Assembly: GCA_021404565.1 (NCBI GenBank)
Contig: JAAWWF010000010.1
Coordinates: forward strand, 1-64,000
Source of the DNA: Roseivirga sp.
Lineage (GTDB): Bacteria; Bacteroidota; Bacteroidia; Cytophagales; Cyclobacteriaceae
DNA length: 64,000 bases
Direction: 5' to 3'
Position numbers and translations under genes: made by a program. The notes below the pieces were generated by a model. That model searched no databases. It was not told where the DNA came from and saw nothing but the letters and a program-made list of their open reading frames with translations. Below, piece by piece: positions 53,757 to 63,764 of this stretch; position 1 is the first letter of the stretch, and each line of letters begins with the position of its first letter.

Positions 53757-54227
53757 CTATTTTACACGTCCTGGTCCACTCTTTGGGCCCTTAATTTCAA
53801 CTTGTTTCTTCGATTCTTGAAAATTTGGAAAATCATCCTTGCTACTTATAGTGTGGGCAATGAGGAATGCCCCAAGCACCATAGCAATGATACCCGGAGA
53901 GGCTGAAATAACACTGGCTGTTACACCTGCACCTCCTAAACTCACGCTACTTTGTTTTTTTAAGGTATAAAATGCTACTCCCGTGCCTAAAAACATGATA
54001 GCAAAACCGGAAAACAAACCTACTGAACGCTTGATCATGCTCAAATGCATCTGATAGGCATAGACCCTGTATTCTAAATTTTTGGCTGCTTCGTGTTCAA
54101 AAACCCCGTCTTTGAACCAGTTGACATTGGTGATTAAAAACAACCCGATGGCCAATAATACCATGCTACTAGCGATGGTCAAAAACCAGGGGATGTATCT
54201 TTGCCATTTCGTTTCCTCTTTCATCAT
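53757..54227 (-). CDS. Unknown two- to four-helix membrane protein
   Basis: Started at the ATG at 54227 (MMKEETKWQRYIPW) it has 156 residues; an ATG further up at 54296 would add a polar stretch unlike a start. Helices lie at WFLTIASSMVLLAIGLFLI, SVGLFSGFAIMFLGTGVAFY and VISASPGIIAMVLGAFLIAH, with a loop (ANVNWFKDGVFEHEAAKN region) between the first two and a polar tail (KQVEIKGPKSGPGRVK). Glycines pack the third helix. The function is unknown. It is the first gene of a three-gene operon ending near 52383. Confidence 0.68.
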   Translation of the reverse strand: MMKEETKWQRYIPWFLTIASSMVLLAIGLFLITNVNWFKDGVFEHEAAKNLEYRVYAYQMHLSMIKRSVGLFSGFAIMFLGTGVAFYTLKKQSSVSLGGAGVTASVISASPGIIAMVLGAFLIAHTISSKDDFPNFQESKKQVEIKGPKSGPGRVK

Positions 54228-54475
54228 AATACTCGCGTGATATTGATGATATAATTTAACCAAAAAACAACAGCCTTTATCACTTTCACTCAGCAAGATT
54301 CAATGCAATAGTATCAATCTAGCTCGGGTATTTTAAGCCCCGAGAAGAACGAAAGTTATTGTACAAAAATTGATAAACAGGCTGTCTCTGGGAGGGCCAA
54401 GCGAAAAGAATTCTTCCAATAGAAGGTTTATGTGAGCAGCCAGCATGCCAACTGGTTCCATTCAGAGCGAAATAA

Positions 54476-54503
54476 AAAAAGCCCAGCAGAAGCTGAGCTT
54501 TTT
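54476..54503 (-). terminator. Terminator of tRNA-Glu (bidirectional form)
   Basis: AAAAAGCCCAGC (54476-54487) pairs with GCTGAGCTTTTT (54492-54503) with one mismatch and an AGAA loop. The A and T tracts on both sides allow it to work on both strands. It begins 6 nt after the tRNA 3' end on the minus strand. Confidence 0.8.
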
Positions 54504-54508
54504 GAAAG

Positions 54509-54580
54509 TAGTCCGTAGGGGAATCGAACCCCTGTTACCAGGATGAAAACCTGGCGTCCTAACCCCTAGACGAACGGACC
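54509..54580 (-). tRNA. tRNA-Glu (anticodon UUC)
   Basis: The minus strand folds as a full cloverleaf of 72 nt. The acceptor strands are GGTCCGT and ACGGACT; the D arm follows; the anticodon stem CCAGG/CCTGG encloses loop TTTTCAT with anticodon TTC; and the T arm is GGGG-TTCGATT-CCCC. The 3' CCA is not encoded. A consensus promoter lies about 110 nt upstream and a terminator follows. Confidence 0.96.
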
Positions 54581-54609
54581 AAATACTATTTAAAAACGAT
54601 CTTTGCGCG

Positions 54610-54648
54610 TCTGCCGGAGGTTTACCGCAGGCAGAGACGAACGGACCA
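54610..54648 (-). repeat. Duplicated 5' end of tRNA-Glu next to a small palindrome
   Basis: The 14-mer AGACGAACGGACCA (complement of the tRNA 5' end) occurs at 54568-54581 and again at 54635-54648, 67 bp apart. The second copy abuts an imperfect inverted repeat (54610-54635: TCTGCC ... GGCAGA). It looks like the remnant of a tandem tRNA copy or of an insertion at the tRNA. Confidence 0.6.
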
Positions 54649-54696
54649 TTTGAATTTTGACTATCCAGCCGAGCCTGATTGTCAATTTTCGGTTTG

Positions 54697-54727
54697 CAAA
54701 TATAGAAGTGTGTTTAATATTTACAAA
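54697..54727 (-). promoter_or_regulatory. Consensus Bacteroidota promoter for tRNA-Glu
   Basis: On the minus strand TTTG (complement of 54724-54727) and TATATTTG (complement of 54697-54704) are separated by exactly 19 nt, a perfect match to TTTG-N19-TAnnTTTG. Transcription would start near 54690 and read through the partial tRNA copy into tRNA-Glu. Confidence 0.7.
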
Positions 54728-54793
54728 AATTTTTCCGCACATATTCATTTCAATCGTTTCCACAGGAACTAAGATTTAGTTCATCCCATTGTA

Positions 54794-55853
<1,060 letters not shown>

Positions 55854-55885
55854 GGAAGGCTTTGATTTAAAGACCTTATGCAAAA

Positions 55886-55917
55886 GATGCCATCACCTGA
55901 GGTGATGGCATCTTTAT
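55886..55917 (+). terminator. Strong rho-independent terminator of gapA
   Basis: A perfect 12-bp stem (GATGCCATCACC at 55886-55897, GGTGATGGCATC at 55901-55912) with a TGA loop is followed by a T-rich tract. It lies 33 bp after the gapA stop. Confidence 0.92.
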
Positions 55918-56336
55918 TTTCGCATGTTGGAACTAAAACTTCTTATCAGCGTTAGTATTATTAAGTGACATCCTCAAGTCGATAAAAAGAGTAAGTGAAT
56001 AACAGAAGACATTCCTAAGTCGCCAGAAAAAAAGGACAAAGAAAGAAAAGCCCGAAAGGGTTATTTTTTTGCCCTTTGGTCTGTTAATCTCTGTTCCTCC
56101 CGGATATAGAATACCGTCTGACGGGGAACCACATTCTATCTACCCTTCCTTCTCTAAGCCCCATTCTCTTTTACTCTGAGGAACGAAGAGTCTTAATTTC
56201 TAACAATATAGGCATCTACTCTTCTTCGCAAATTGAATACAGATAGACTGCATTAGATGCTTCATGCTTCAGCATTGGAAAGCAGATTAAACCAATCAGA
56301 ACAACCGTCTGATCTGCGGTCTGACGGGGATATAGA
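55918..56336. other. Intergenic region between gapA and the M1 aminopeptidase
   Basis: No gene was recognised. A weak hairpin (AAAGGG at 56055-56060, CCCTTT at 56072-56077) with a T-rich minus-strand 3' side may end the minus-strand aminopeptidase transcript. The word GTCTGACGGGG occurs twice, near 56115 and 56320, each close to GGATATAGA or GGATATAGATT; their meaning is unclear. Confidence 0.4.
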
Positions 56337-58916
56337 TTACAAAGCCGGACTCAGGGTTCTTTCAGATCTGAAAAGCATATCGGCAGCCTGCAGAATTTTC
56401 ATCCTAAGCTGAGCATTGTACTCAGGTCGCTGCTCCAGGAACTCTCTGACCGCCCTGGCAGCAGCTGCGGAATTATGATTTCCAAGAGTCTGATCCAGCC
56501 AGCGCTTCGGAAAGAAAATATCACCCGTTTTCTGAATCTCTGCCAGCAACTCGAGACTTTCGGGAATGTACTTCTGCGATTGCTGCGTTCTCAAGGGATG
56601 ATGCAGATAACTCAATGCGCCCAATACCCAGGATTCGGTTTGTCTGTTGGTCTCATCCTTCAATGATGCAAAGAAGGTATCTCTCTCCTCCTCGTTATCA
56701 GAAAGGGCCGGCAATAAGAATTGGAAGCGCTTTTTTCTGTCAGGGTTCTCAATGGCAGCCAATTGTTTCTCCAGCATGGCCTCAGCCCGTTGAGGATCTT
56801 TTATGGCAATATTGGCGGCAAGGCTCGTGCGATCATTTTCGGAGAGCCTGAGCCCCTTCACTCTTGTATGAGAAGCATCTGTCCAAATGCTGTAAAGGCG
56901 GTCAATATTAGTTTGTGTGATGGTGACATTGCGAAAGGCATTGAAGAATATCTTTTTCTGGCTTGGGGTTTCGGCAATATCATCCATGCAATGGTAGAGC
57001 GTTCTTTCCAGATCGGGTGCCAACGCATTTCGCTCATCAGGTGAAAGAAAAGACCAATAGACACGGTTAAGCTGCCCAAGTACCAGATTGAGCAGGAGCT
57101 GATTTTTCTCTCTCACCATGATCCACTTGATCAGTTCAACATACTCATCGGCAGCTACTTTACCATCCAGCAGCTGCTCATAAAAGTCAATCATGGCCAC
57201 TCCCTTCTGAAGGTTCCCCAGCTGAGTCCAATTCTGCATGACCTTTAGCTGAGCGAGATTAAATACACCATAACCTCTTCCATCAGCATTCATCAAGCCA
57301 TGATAGTCTTCACCCTTCATATCTCGCTTAAAGTAGTCGCTCACATCAGTTTCGGTTGCCTCCATCGTGATACGTTTTCCATCTGAGCCATCAAAGCGGG
57401 CAATGCCGAAGGATTGTTGCCACAGCCGGTTCTTGCCGCTAGGGTCACTCTGATGGAGCGACACACAAAGCTTGCAATCAGGGTCCTGCGAATAAGCCAG
57501 GTCAAAATTGGGCCTGCCAGGTGTATTTACCCACACCTCACTCCACACCTTAAGGTCCTGCGTTGTTTTCTTATCCAGAATATTGATCAGATCAGGCCAG
57601 GTGGCATTGCGGTTGGCAAAGGTCTTCAGATATTCCTGCATTCCTTCCTGAAAAGGCCCTTCTCCTAAGAGCATTTCCAATTGTCTCATCATGATAGGCG
57701 CCTTGTTATATATAATGGCACCATACATCTGTCCTGCTTCATTGAGGTTGCCCAACTCCTGACGAATTGGGTTAGCGCCCTCTGTGCGATCTACCGAGTA
57801 AGCCGAAGGATAATGTCTTACAAGGAAGCTAAGCTCATGATTGATGTCCGGAAAGCTGGGGTTGACCATTTTGGCTGCCATAAAATTGGCGAACACCTCT
57901 TTGGTCCACACATCGTTGAACCAATCCATCGTTACCAAATCGCCAAACCACATATGTGCTGTTTCATGAGCGATAAGACTGGCCCTGCCCAGGAGTTGAT
58001 TTTGAGATGGGTTTTCATCCAGAAACAAACTGTTCGCTCTGTACTGAATCGCTCCCACATGCTCCATACCTCCATACTGAAAGCTTGGAATCAGCGCAAA
58101 ATCAAACTTCTTGAAAGGGTATTTGATTCCGGTATATTCTTCCAGCCACTGAATGGAAGCCCCATGCAGGTAGAAGATAAACTCCTTGTTGCGCTCCACC
58201 TTCTCTTTGTCAGTTTCGCGGTGCAGCATGGTCATTTCTCTGCCGCCCACATTTTCAGTCACTCGCTCAAACTCACCTGCCACAAATGAAAACAGGTAGG
58301 TACTGATCAGATCGGACTTCTGGAACTCCATATTCTTTCTGCCATCTTTGGAGATGGATATAGCCACCGGTGCATTGGCAATGGCCGTCCAACTGGCCGG
58401 CAAATCAAGGATTAGTTCATAAGTCGCTTTCAGGTTGGGCTGGTCGAAGCAGGGAAAGGCCGTTCTCGCTCTATCCGGAACAAACAGGGTATATAAAAAT
58501 TCTTCTTTTCGGTTCAGAGAGGTCTCACCAGCAAAGAAATTGATCTCAACGGTATTCCTTCCTTTTTGAAGCGACTCTGCCGGTAATACAATGTGCTCTT
58601 TGTCAAAAACGATCTCCTGTGTTTTACCATTGACTTCCAGATACTGGAGCATTTCTGCCGACTCCCTGAAGTCGAGCAAGATGTCCTGAGAATCATTGGT
58701 AAGATTAAATGTGAGTGTTTCCAGCGACTGGACCTTCTGATCAAAGGCATTGGGTACCCTGAATTCCAGCTTGTAGTTCACATCCGAGATCACGCTTTTA
58801 CGGTATTGAGCGAGTTCCAGCGAAACACCGTCTTCAAGAGCTATATCTTCGGTTACAGGAGTGTTACATGCTGATATAAGAAACAGCAACGATAACAAAG
58901 GCAGTAAGTACTTCAT
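56337..58916 (-). CDS. M1 family aminopeptidase lipoprotein
   Basis: An 859-residue gluzincin peptidase. The lipobox LFLISAC anchors Cys17. The zinc motif HETAH (317-321) with Glu340 (TKEVFANF) follows the substrate motif GGMEHVGAIQYR (282-293), in which the common GAMEN has become GGMEH. The N-terminal beta domain (30-230) and the helical C-terminal half (about 500-859), with ERAP-like repeats, complete the aminopeptidase N layout. It removes N-terminal residues from peptides, here on the outer side of the inner membrane or at the outer membrane. It starts directly after the stop of the cysteine-rich 191-residue gene (TAAATG), so the two are co-transcribed. Confidence 0.94.
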   Translation of the reverse strand: MKYLLPLLSLLFLISACNTPVTEDIALEDGVSLELAQYRKSVISDVNYKLEFRVPNAFDQKVQSLETLTFNLTNDSQDILLDFRESAEMLQYLEVNGKTQEIVFDKEHIVLPAESLQKGRNTVEINFFAGETSLNRKEEFLYTLFVPDRARTAFPCFDQPNLKATYELILDLPASWTAIANAPVAISISKDGRKNMEFQKSDLISTYLFSFVAGEFERVTENVGGREMTMLHRETDKEKVERNKEFIFYLHGASIQWLEEYTGIKYPFKKFDFALIPSFQYGGMEHVGAIQYRANSLFLDENPSQNQLLGRASLIAHETAHMWFGDLVTMDWFNDVWTKEVFANFMAAKMVNPSFPDINHELSFLVRHYPSAYSVDRTEGANPIRQELGNLNEAGQMYGAIIYNKAPIMMRQLEMLLGEGPFQEGMQEYLKTFANRNATWPDLINILDKKTTQDLKVWSEVWVNTPGRPNFDLAYSQDPDCKLCVSLHQSDPSGKNRLWQQSFGIARFDGSDGKRITMEATETDVSDYFKRDMKGEDYHGLMNADGRGYGVFNLAQLKVMQNWTQLGNLQKGVAMIDFYEQLLDGKVAADEYVELIKWIMVREKNQLLLNLVLGQLNRVYWSFLSPDERNALAPDLERTLYHCMDDIAETPSQKKIFFNAFRNVTITQTNIDRLYSIWTDASHTRVKGLRLSENDRTSLAANIAIKDPQRAEAMLEKQLAAIENPDRKKRFQFLLPALSDNEEERDTFFASLKDETNRQTESWVLGALSYLHHPLRTQQSQKYIPESLELLAEIQKTGDIFFPKRWLDQTLGNHNSAAAARAVREFLEQRPEYNAQLRMKILQAADMLFRSERTLSPAL

Positions 58917-59492
58917 TTATATTAACACAAGGTCTTTTCTTAATTCAGGGGGGATGCCAAAATTGTCGTCCATAAACCCATCCATTTCGTCTTTTGTTTC
59001 TTTGGAAAGCAGCTCATTCATTTCTTCCATGGCCACATTTCCAATCATAAAGGGAGGCATGAAGCTGGTCACCAGTTTATCTCCCTTAAAGCAGGCTCCC
59101 ATCTGAAACTCCGTAAGGTCTTCCTTGGGCATTCCTTTGATCATACAATGGGAAAGCCATTTTTCAGGATCTTCCGGGTGTTCCTGCATGCGCAGTTGCA
59201 TGGCCTGAAAGTCCGTATTGGTCATCATATAGGCCGACAGGTTGGTCATACTTTCTTTTGAAAGGGCTCCGCGCATGCGCTCATAACATTCGCTGCATAC
59301 GGCATATTCAAAGAGCACCTGGGTCGAATCGAGTTGCAGATATCGTTTAAATACCTTCTCGATCATATAAAAGCGATCTCCCTGCATAAGGTCATGATCG
59401 CATTGAATGCAATGCGACAGGGGTGCTTTCGTATCGGAGTTTAAAAATATATCTGGAATGGGTAAGCCTTCCTTCTCTTCTTGATCTTCCAT
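58917..59492 (-). CDS. Unknown cytoplasmic protein with two CxxC pairs (191 aa)
   Basis: Two CxxC pairs, SHCIQCDHDL (about 27-36) and AVCSECYERM (about 77-86), could bind one zinc ion as a split zinc ribbon. The rest is acidic and mostly helical, rich in Met and Glu (for example MEEMNELLSKETKDEMDGF). No signal or membrane segment is present. Its stop TAA is directly followed by the ATG of the M1 peptidase gene, a strong sign of coupling. It begins 24 bp after the SDR gene. I do not recognise the family. Confidence 0.75.
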   Translation of the reverse strand: MEDQEEKEGLPIPDIFLNSDTKAPLSHCIQCDHDLMQGDRFYMIEKVFKRYLQLDSTQVLFEYAVCSECYERMRGALSKESMTNLSAYMMTNTDFQAMQLRMQEHPEDPEKWLSHCMIKGMPKEDLTEFQMGACFKGDKLVTSFMPPFMIGNVAMEEMNELLSKETKDEMDGFMDDNFGIPPELRKDLVLI

Positions 59493-59515
59493 GTCGGAGG
59501 TTTAAAAAACTGAAC

Positions 59516-60271
59516 TTACGACTTTTGACTGCGATCAACAATAGTAGCGCTTGCCTGTGCGGCTGCCAGTACTATGGTATCGCTGATATTCACATGGGCC
59601 GGTCTGGTGACAATAAAACGAATGAGGTCGGCAATATCTCCAGCGGTAAGTGCGTCAAAACCCTCATAAACAGATTTTGAACGCTGTTCATCGCCCTTAA
59701 AGCGCACCATCGAAAACTCGGTTTCCACCAATCCAGGACAGACCTGAGATACTTTGACTCCTGTTCCATTCAGGTCGAGTCTCATGCCGTTGTTCAGGGC
59801 ATCTACAGCAAATTTAGAAGCGCAGTAAACATTACCATTGGCATATACCTCTTTACCTGCCACTGAGCCTACATTTACCACATGACCACGACCACGATCG
59901 ATCATACCAGGGATAATGGCCTTTGATATGTAAAGCAGTCCCTTTACATTAATATCGATCATGGCATCCCAATCGTCAATATCTCCATTTTGAAAGTTCG
60001 ACAGGCCGTGCGCATTTCCGGCATTGTTGATTAAAACATCTATGGCTTTCCACTCAGCAGGCAAGCTCTCTATCGCATCAAAGGCTGCCTTCTTATCTCT
60101 TACATCAAAAACAAGGGAGTGGGTTTTTACAGAAACTTTATCTGCCAATTCTTTTAAGCGGCCTGCCCTTCTCCCACAAATTACCAGATCATAGCCCTCC
60201 TGGGCAAGGTATTCTGCAGTAGACCAGCCAATTCCTGAACTGGCGCCCGTTACAAATGCGATTTTGCTCAT
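59516..60271 (-). CDS. SDR oxidoreductase (YdfG-like)
   Basis: A 251-residue cytoplasmic short-chain dehydrogenase. It has TGASSGIGWSTAEYL (NADP-type cofactor site), NNAGNAHGL, VNVGSVAGKE with the catalytic Ser, and the pair Tyr/Lys in NVYCASKFAV. The end VRFKGDEQRSKSVYEGFDAL and SDTIVLAAAQAS fits the YdfG/serine-dehydrogenase branch, which oxidises L-allo-threonine, serine or 3-hydroxy acids. The substrate is not certain. It precedes the cysteine-rich gene by 23 bp and follows the PorT gene by 70 bp, in the same direction. Confidence 0.9.
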   Translation of the reverse strand: MSKIAFVTGASSGIGWSTAEYLAQEGYDLVICGRRAGRLKELADKVSVKTHSLVFDVRDKKAAFDAIESLPAEWKAIDVLINNAGNAHGLSNFQNGDIDDWDAMIDINVKGLLYISKAIIPGMIDRGRGHVVNVGSVAGKEVYANGNVYCASKFAVDALNNGMRLDLNGTGVKVSQVCPGLVETEFSMVRFKGDEQRSKSVYEGFDALTAGDIADLIRFIVTRPAHVNISDTIVLAAAQASATIVDRSQKS

Positions 60272-60341
60272 AGTATCAATATTATGAGCACCAATTTAGG
60301 AGATTTTCTTAAGGGGAAAAGCTGAATTCTGACGAAGCGCT

Positions 60342-61076
60342 TTAGTCGGAAAAATGGAAGTACAAAGTGAAATTATGCGTCACAAGCCGGTCAATACCCA
60401 GGCTATAGAATGCTTCACCATCATTGAGCACATTGATCAACCCTCTGGAGTAACGTAGTTCTGGCGAGAACTTAAAGAATTTGAAATACTTCTCAAGGCC
60501 AATACCTACTTCTGCCCGGATATCCAATTTTCTGATTACCAAACCTCCTGTATCGGTTTCTTTGGCCTTGCCCGTCCTGAGTGATCCACTCAGGCCTCCC
60601 ACCACGTACATGCGTGTATTTCCCCTGCGAATAGATCGGTACCTTAAAAAAGCCCCGGGTTCAATTCTTGTCGTCTCAATTAACTGAGTATCTACCGTAC
60701 CATCCATTAGGAGATAATCTACTTCATGCTGATAGAGGCCTATTTTCACTGGGACAATTCTCAAAGAGAACTGATCTGCCAGTCGAAAATCTACCATAAA
60801 GCCCAAATTGAAGCCGGCCTTCTGCTTTGAGTTGATGGCAAGCAAATTCTCCAGATCGGGAGAGGTTTCGAAGGCTTGAGAATACTTGATACCAAAGGAG
60901 TTCTGATGAGAACCCAGAAAGAAACCGTACTTGAGTATTTTCTTATCGCTATTCAGCCTGTGCTGAGTAACAGGGGCCTTTTGAGCCAGTGCCATGTTAC
61001 CTAAAAATAGCCCTGTCAGGACAATTATTTTTGCCCTATGTAAATAGAGCTTATGCCAAATGTGAGCGGTCTGCAT
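60342..61076 (-). CDS. porT: PorT-like outer-membrane protein (type IX secretion)
   Basis: A 244-residue exported beta-barrel protein. From the ATG at 61076 the first 50 bases overlap ubiE; the signal peptide is [20 protein letters not shown]. The mature part alternates short beta strands typical of eight-stranded PorT barrels ([60 protein letters not shown] and the final [12 protein letters not shown]). PorT is needed for type IX secretion and gliding in Bacteroidota, and the ubiE-porT order is a known conserved pair. It fits the many surface proteins of this window, including the giant Calx-beta protein. Confidence 0.88.
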   Translation of the reverse strand: MQTAHIWHKLYLHRAKIIVLTGLFLGNMALAQKAPVTQHRLNSDKKILKYGFFLGSHQNSFGIKYSQAFETSPDLENLLAINSKQKAGFNLGFMVDFRLADQFSLRIVPVKIGLYQHEVDYLLMDGTVDTQLIETTRIEPGAFLRYRSIRRGNTRMYVVGGLSGSLRTGKAKETDTGGLVIRKLDIRAEVGIGLEKYFKFFKFSPELRYSRGLINVLNDGEAFYSLGIDRLVTHNFTLYFHFSD

Positions 61077-61756
61077 TCTGTACTTTTAAAACCTACTTTT
61101 TCCAAAATCGTCAGAAAATCCTTTCCGTCAGGAAAAGCCTCCACCGATTCAGGCAGATAAGTATATGCTGATTGATCTTTGGACACCAGCTTTCCAATAA
61201 TCGGGAGAATGGATTTAAAATAAAAGTTGTAGAGCTGCTTCATCGGGAATCTGCGTGGTCTTGAAAATTCAATAATCACGGTTTTCCCTCCGGGTTTCAG
61301 CACCCTGAACATATCGCTCAGACCTTTCTCCAGATTTTCAAAGTTCCTTACACCAAAGGAAACGATGACAGCATCGAAAGTATTACTCTCAAAGAGCAGC
61401 TTTTCAGAATCCCCCATCTGCATATCAATGATATGGTCAAGCCCCTTACGTTTCATCTTCTGCTTACCCTGCTCCAGCATACCTTCAGAGATATCTACCC
61501 CAATCACCTTATCAGGGTTGAGTGCCAGTGCTTCTATAGCAAAATCACCGGTACCGGTAGCGATATCCAGAATTTGTTTAGGCTGGTCTTTTTTGAGCAG
61601 ACGAATCGCCTTCTTTCTCCACAGAATATCAATTCCGAGGCTTAAAAAATGGTTTAGAAAATCATAGCGATGAGAAATGTTGTTGAACATTTCCGCTACC
61701 TGCTCTTTTTTTCCTGCCTGTTGCTCTTTGTAGGGTACTACGGCCATCTCGCTCAA
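61025..61756 (-). CDS. ubiE: Demethylmenaquinone methyltransferase
   Basis: The last step of menaquinone synthesis, by SAM-dependent C-methylation; also called MenG. The 243-residue protein has the UbiE motifs: [20 protein letters not shown] (about 24-43), the SAM site [15 protein letters not shown] (62-76), [35 protein letters not shown], and [14 protein letters not shown] with [20 protein letters not shown]. Its stop overlaps the porT start region by 52 bp. Menaquinone is the usual quinone of Bacteroidota, which supports the MenG reading. It lies at the head of the ubiE-porT-SDR row. Confidence 0.95.
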   Translation of the reverse strand: MSEMAVVPYKEQQAGKKEQVAEMFNNISHRYDFLNHFLSLGIDILWRKKAIRLLKKDQPKQILDIATGTGDFAIEALALNPDKVIGVDISEGMLEQGKQKMKRKGLDHIIDMQMGDSEKLLFESNTFDAVIVSFGVRNFENLEKGLSDMFRVLKPGGKTVIIEFSRPRRFPMKQLYNFYFKSILPIIGKLVSKDQSAYTYLPESVEAFPDGKDFLTILEKVGFKSTECRPLTFGISSIYIGQK

Positions 61757-61954
61757 TTTGGGTGCAATAATACGAAGGAAACAGGGCGTTTGGGAAGATT
61801 GTTGGAATTATCTCATTATTCTGACCGCTGTTTTTACCACTTGCATTCAATCAACAAAGCTTGTTTCCGGTAAGGACCAATTGTGTTTACCCGTACTTTA
61901 GAAGGTCTTATGATAAGAGGGTTATTTTTACCTTCCAGACTATTAGTTTTAGCC

Positions 61955-62932
61955 ATGCCTCATTCGAAATCTTACCTCATCTTAGCCTTTCTTGCATGTT
62001 TATCCTGCCAACAGTCTGATGGGTTTGTCATAGGTGTATCAATTGGCACGGACCACCTACATGATGTAGAAGCAATTAGTAACAAGGAGGCTTTTGCCTA
62101 CTCTTATGGCACCGGAAACATCTATCACAGCAATGATGGTGGCCGGGGATGGAACAGATTAGCACATCTTGATTCGGTATATTTTGAACAAATACAATTC
62201 ATAGATACTAAGACAGGTTGGATTTGTGGAGAGCAGGGTAAAATATACCGTACCGTAAATGGAGGAATTGACTGGGAAGACATTTCGATAAACCTGCCTG
62301 AGCATGAAGGAAATCTCCTATTATATGCACTCTACTTTGACGATGAGCTGCATGGAATCGTGGCAGGTATGTCTGCCAACTTTGAAACCCGAAAGAGGAA
62401 AGTGAGGCTCTACCAAACAAAGAATGGCGGTCGCAACTGGACTGAAAAGGAAGTGCCTACAATGCTGATGAACATTGTAAAAGGCCCTGAAAGCGAACTT
62501 TGGGGAATGGGCTCAGGGATGGTGCTTGTAAAAGAAAACATGGACGCTCCCTGGAAAACTGTTTTGCAAAGTGATAGCCTGAGAAGAATAGCCGACATCC
62601 GCTCCCTGGATTTCGGTATGGAAAAAGGTCATGTGATAGCCGCGGAATTCAGTACAGGTAAGCTCCATATCAGCAAGGACCATGGGAAAACCTGGACGAC
62701 TCAGGCCATTACCAAAAACAGGGTTCGTAGCATTATCCGGTATGCCGATGAAGACTGGCTGGCAGTGGGTGATTTGAATAAAGAGTCGGGTAATGTATAC
62801 TGGAGCCATGACGATGGCCTGACCTGGCAGAGAGATTCACTCAAATACCCGGATATACACAGACTTGCCCTTAGCCGGAACTATGTTTGGGCAGTAGGCA
62901 AGGATGGATATTCAGCCAGACTAAAAAGGTGA
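61955..62932 (+). CDS. YCF48/BNR-repeat lipoprotein
   Basis: The frame is open from 61883, but a clean lipoprotein signal starts at the ATG at 61955 (SYLILAFLACLSC, Cys about 17), giving 325 residues. The mature part is a beta-propeller of YCF48/BNR-like repeats: SYGTGNIYHSNDGGRGWNRL, TGWICGEQGKIYRTVNGGID, LYQTKNGGRNWTEKEVP, LHISKDHGKTWTTQAI and VYWSHDDGLTWQRDSL. Such propellers bind proteins or glycans, and the photosystem-type relatives help protein assembly. The role here is unknown. It is divergent from ubiE and convergent with the unknown gene at 62945. Confidence 0.85.
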   Translation: MPHSKSYLILAFLACLSCQQSDGFVIGVSIGTDHLHDVEAISNKEAFAYSYGTGNIYHSNDGGRGWNRLAHLDSVYFEQIQFIDTKTGWICGEQGKIYRTVNGGIDWEDISINLPEHEGNLLLYALYFDDELHGIVAGMSANFETRKRKVRLYQTKNGGRNWTEKEVPTMLMNIVKGPESELWGMGSGMVLVKENMDAPWKTVLQSDSLRRIADIRSLDFGMEKGHVIAAEFSTGKLHISKDHGKTWTTQAITKNRVRSIIRYADEDWLAVGDLNKESGNVYWSHDDGLTWQRDSLKYPDIHRLALSRNYVWAVGKDGYSARLKR

Positions 62933-62944
62933 CCTATACAGGTA

Positions 62945-63616
62945 TTAGAATTTCTCTACGAGCTCGTCAAGGGCCTTTCTGAAAGTATCGAGGATTACTT
63001 GTTGACTGTCTTCTATGGTACTGTTTTTACCCACCGTAGCAATCCGTAAAAATGAGTTCTGTTTCAGCACAATCCTCTCCTTGGAAGTCGCAGCCCCTTT
63101 TACATTTTTGGTCCTTTTTCCCTTGTCATTGAATATCATTACTCGCACAACCAGTCTTGGCTTAAACTTTTTCTTGTCTCCTTTGATACCAATCTCTTTG
63201 ATTGTTAAACCTCCGGTATCAGAACCTCCCAGTCCACCTCTTTCCATGCGTATCTGCACAGTGTATAATGAATTTCCCATTAGTCCTTTCGCGGCCCTTT
63301 TTGGCGACATTTCGGGCAGCTCATAGGCATTCATATTGAAACCCTCAGGATAGTTTGTCAACGGTAGCGGGTTCAGGTTTAGCGAAGCGGCATATTCTTC
63401 ATGGAAAATGCGGTAGAATTCGTTGATAAAAGCATTAATTACCCGGTCCTTACCCTCCTCTTCTGCTTCCATCTCATCCATGGTAGTATTGATACTTTTC
63501 ATCGAGAGTCTGTAACTCTCATGATATTCGAGAGTAAAATTTGCCAGCACATCAGCTTCCTGGGCGTTCACAAAACCGAACAACAACAATCCGTTTATTA
63601 TTAGCAACCATCTCAT
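62945..63616 (-). CDS. Unknown exported protein (223 aa)
   Basis: A signal peptide (RWLLIINGLLLFGFVNAQ) is followed by about 205 residues: an acidic helical start (MDEMEAEEEGKDRVINAFIN), a middle with MNAYELPEMSPKRAAKGLMG, a glycine-rich stretch (MERGGLGGSDTGGLT) and a beta-rich end (RLVVRVMIFNDKGKRTKNVK). No family is recognised. It is convergent with the YCF48-like gene, only 12 bp apart, and divergent from the edge gene. Confidence 0.7.
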   Translation of the reverse strand: MRWLLIINGLLLFGFVNAQEADVLANFTLEYHESYRLSMKSINTTMDEMEAEEEGKDRVINAFINEFYRIFHEEYAASLNLNPLPLTNYPEGFNMNAYELPEMSPKRAAKGLMGNSLYTVQIRMERGGLGGSDTGGLTIKEIGIKGDKKKFKPRLVVRVMIFNDKGKRTKNVKGAATSKERIVLKQNSFLRIATVGKNSTIEDSQQVILDTFRKALDELVEKF

Positions 63617-63764
63617 CCTGCAAAGAAATGATATTCATAGTACAGAGTCCATTCCTTACTCGTCAAATGGATCATAACAGGCATGAAAAGAAAAATTCGG
63701 GACATGAATTATTGAAGGTGTGCCAAAGTCATTTTCTTTTTAACTTCGGTTACTGATTACAGCT

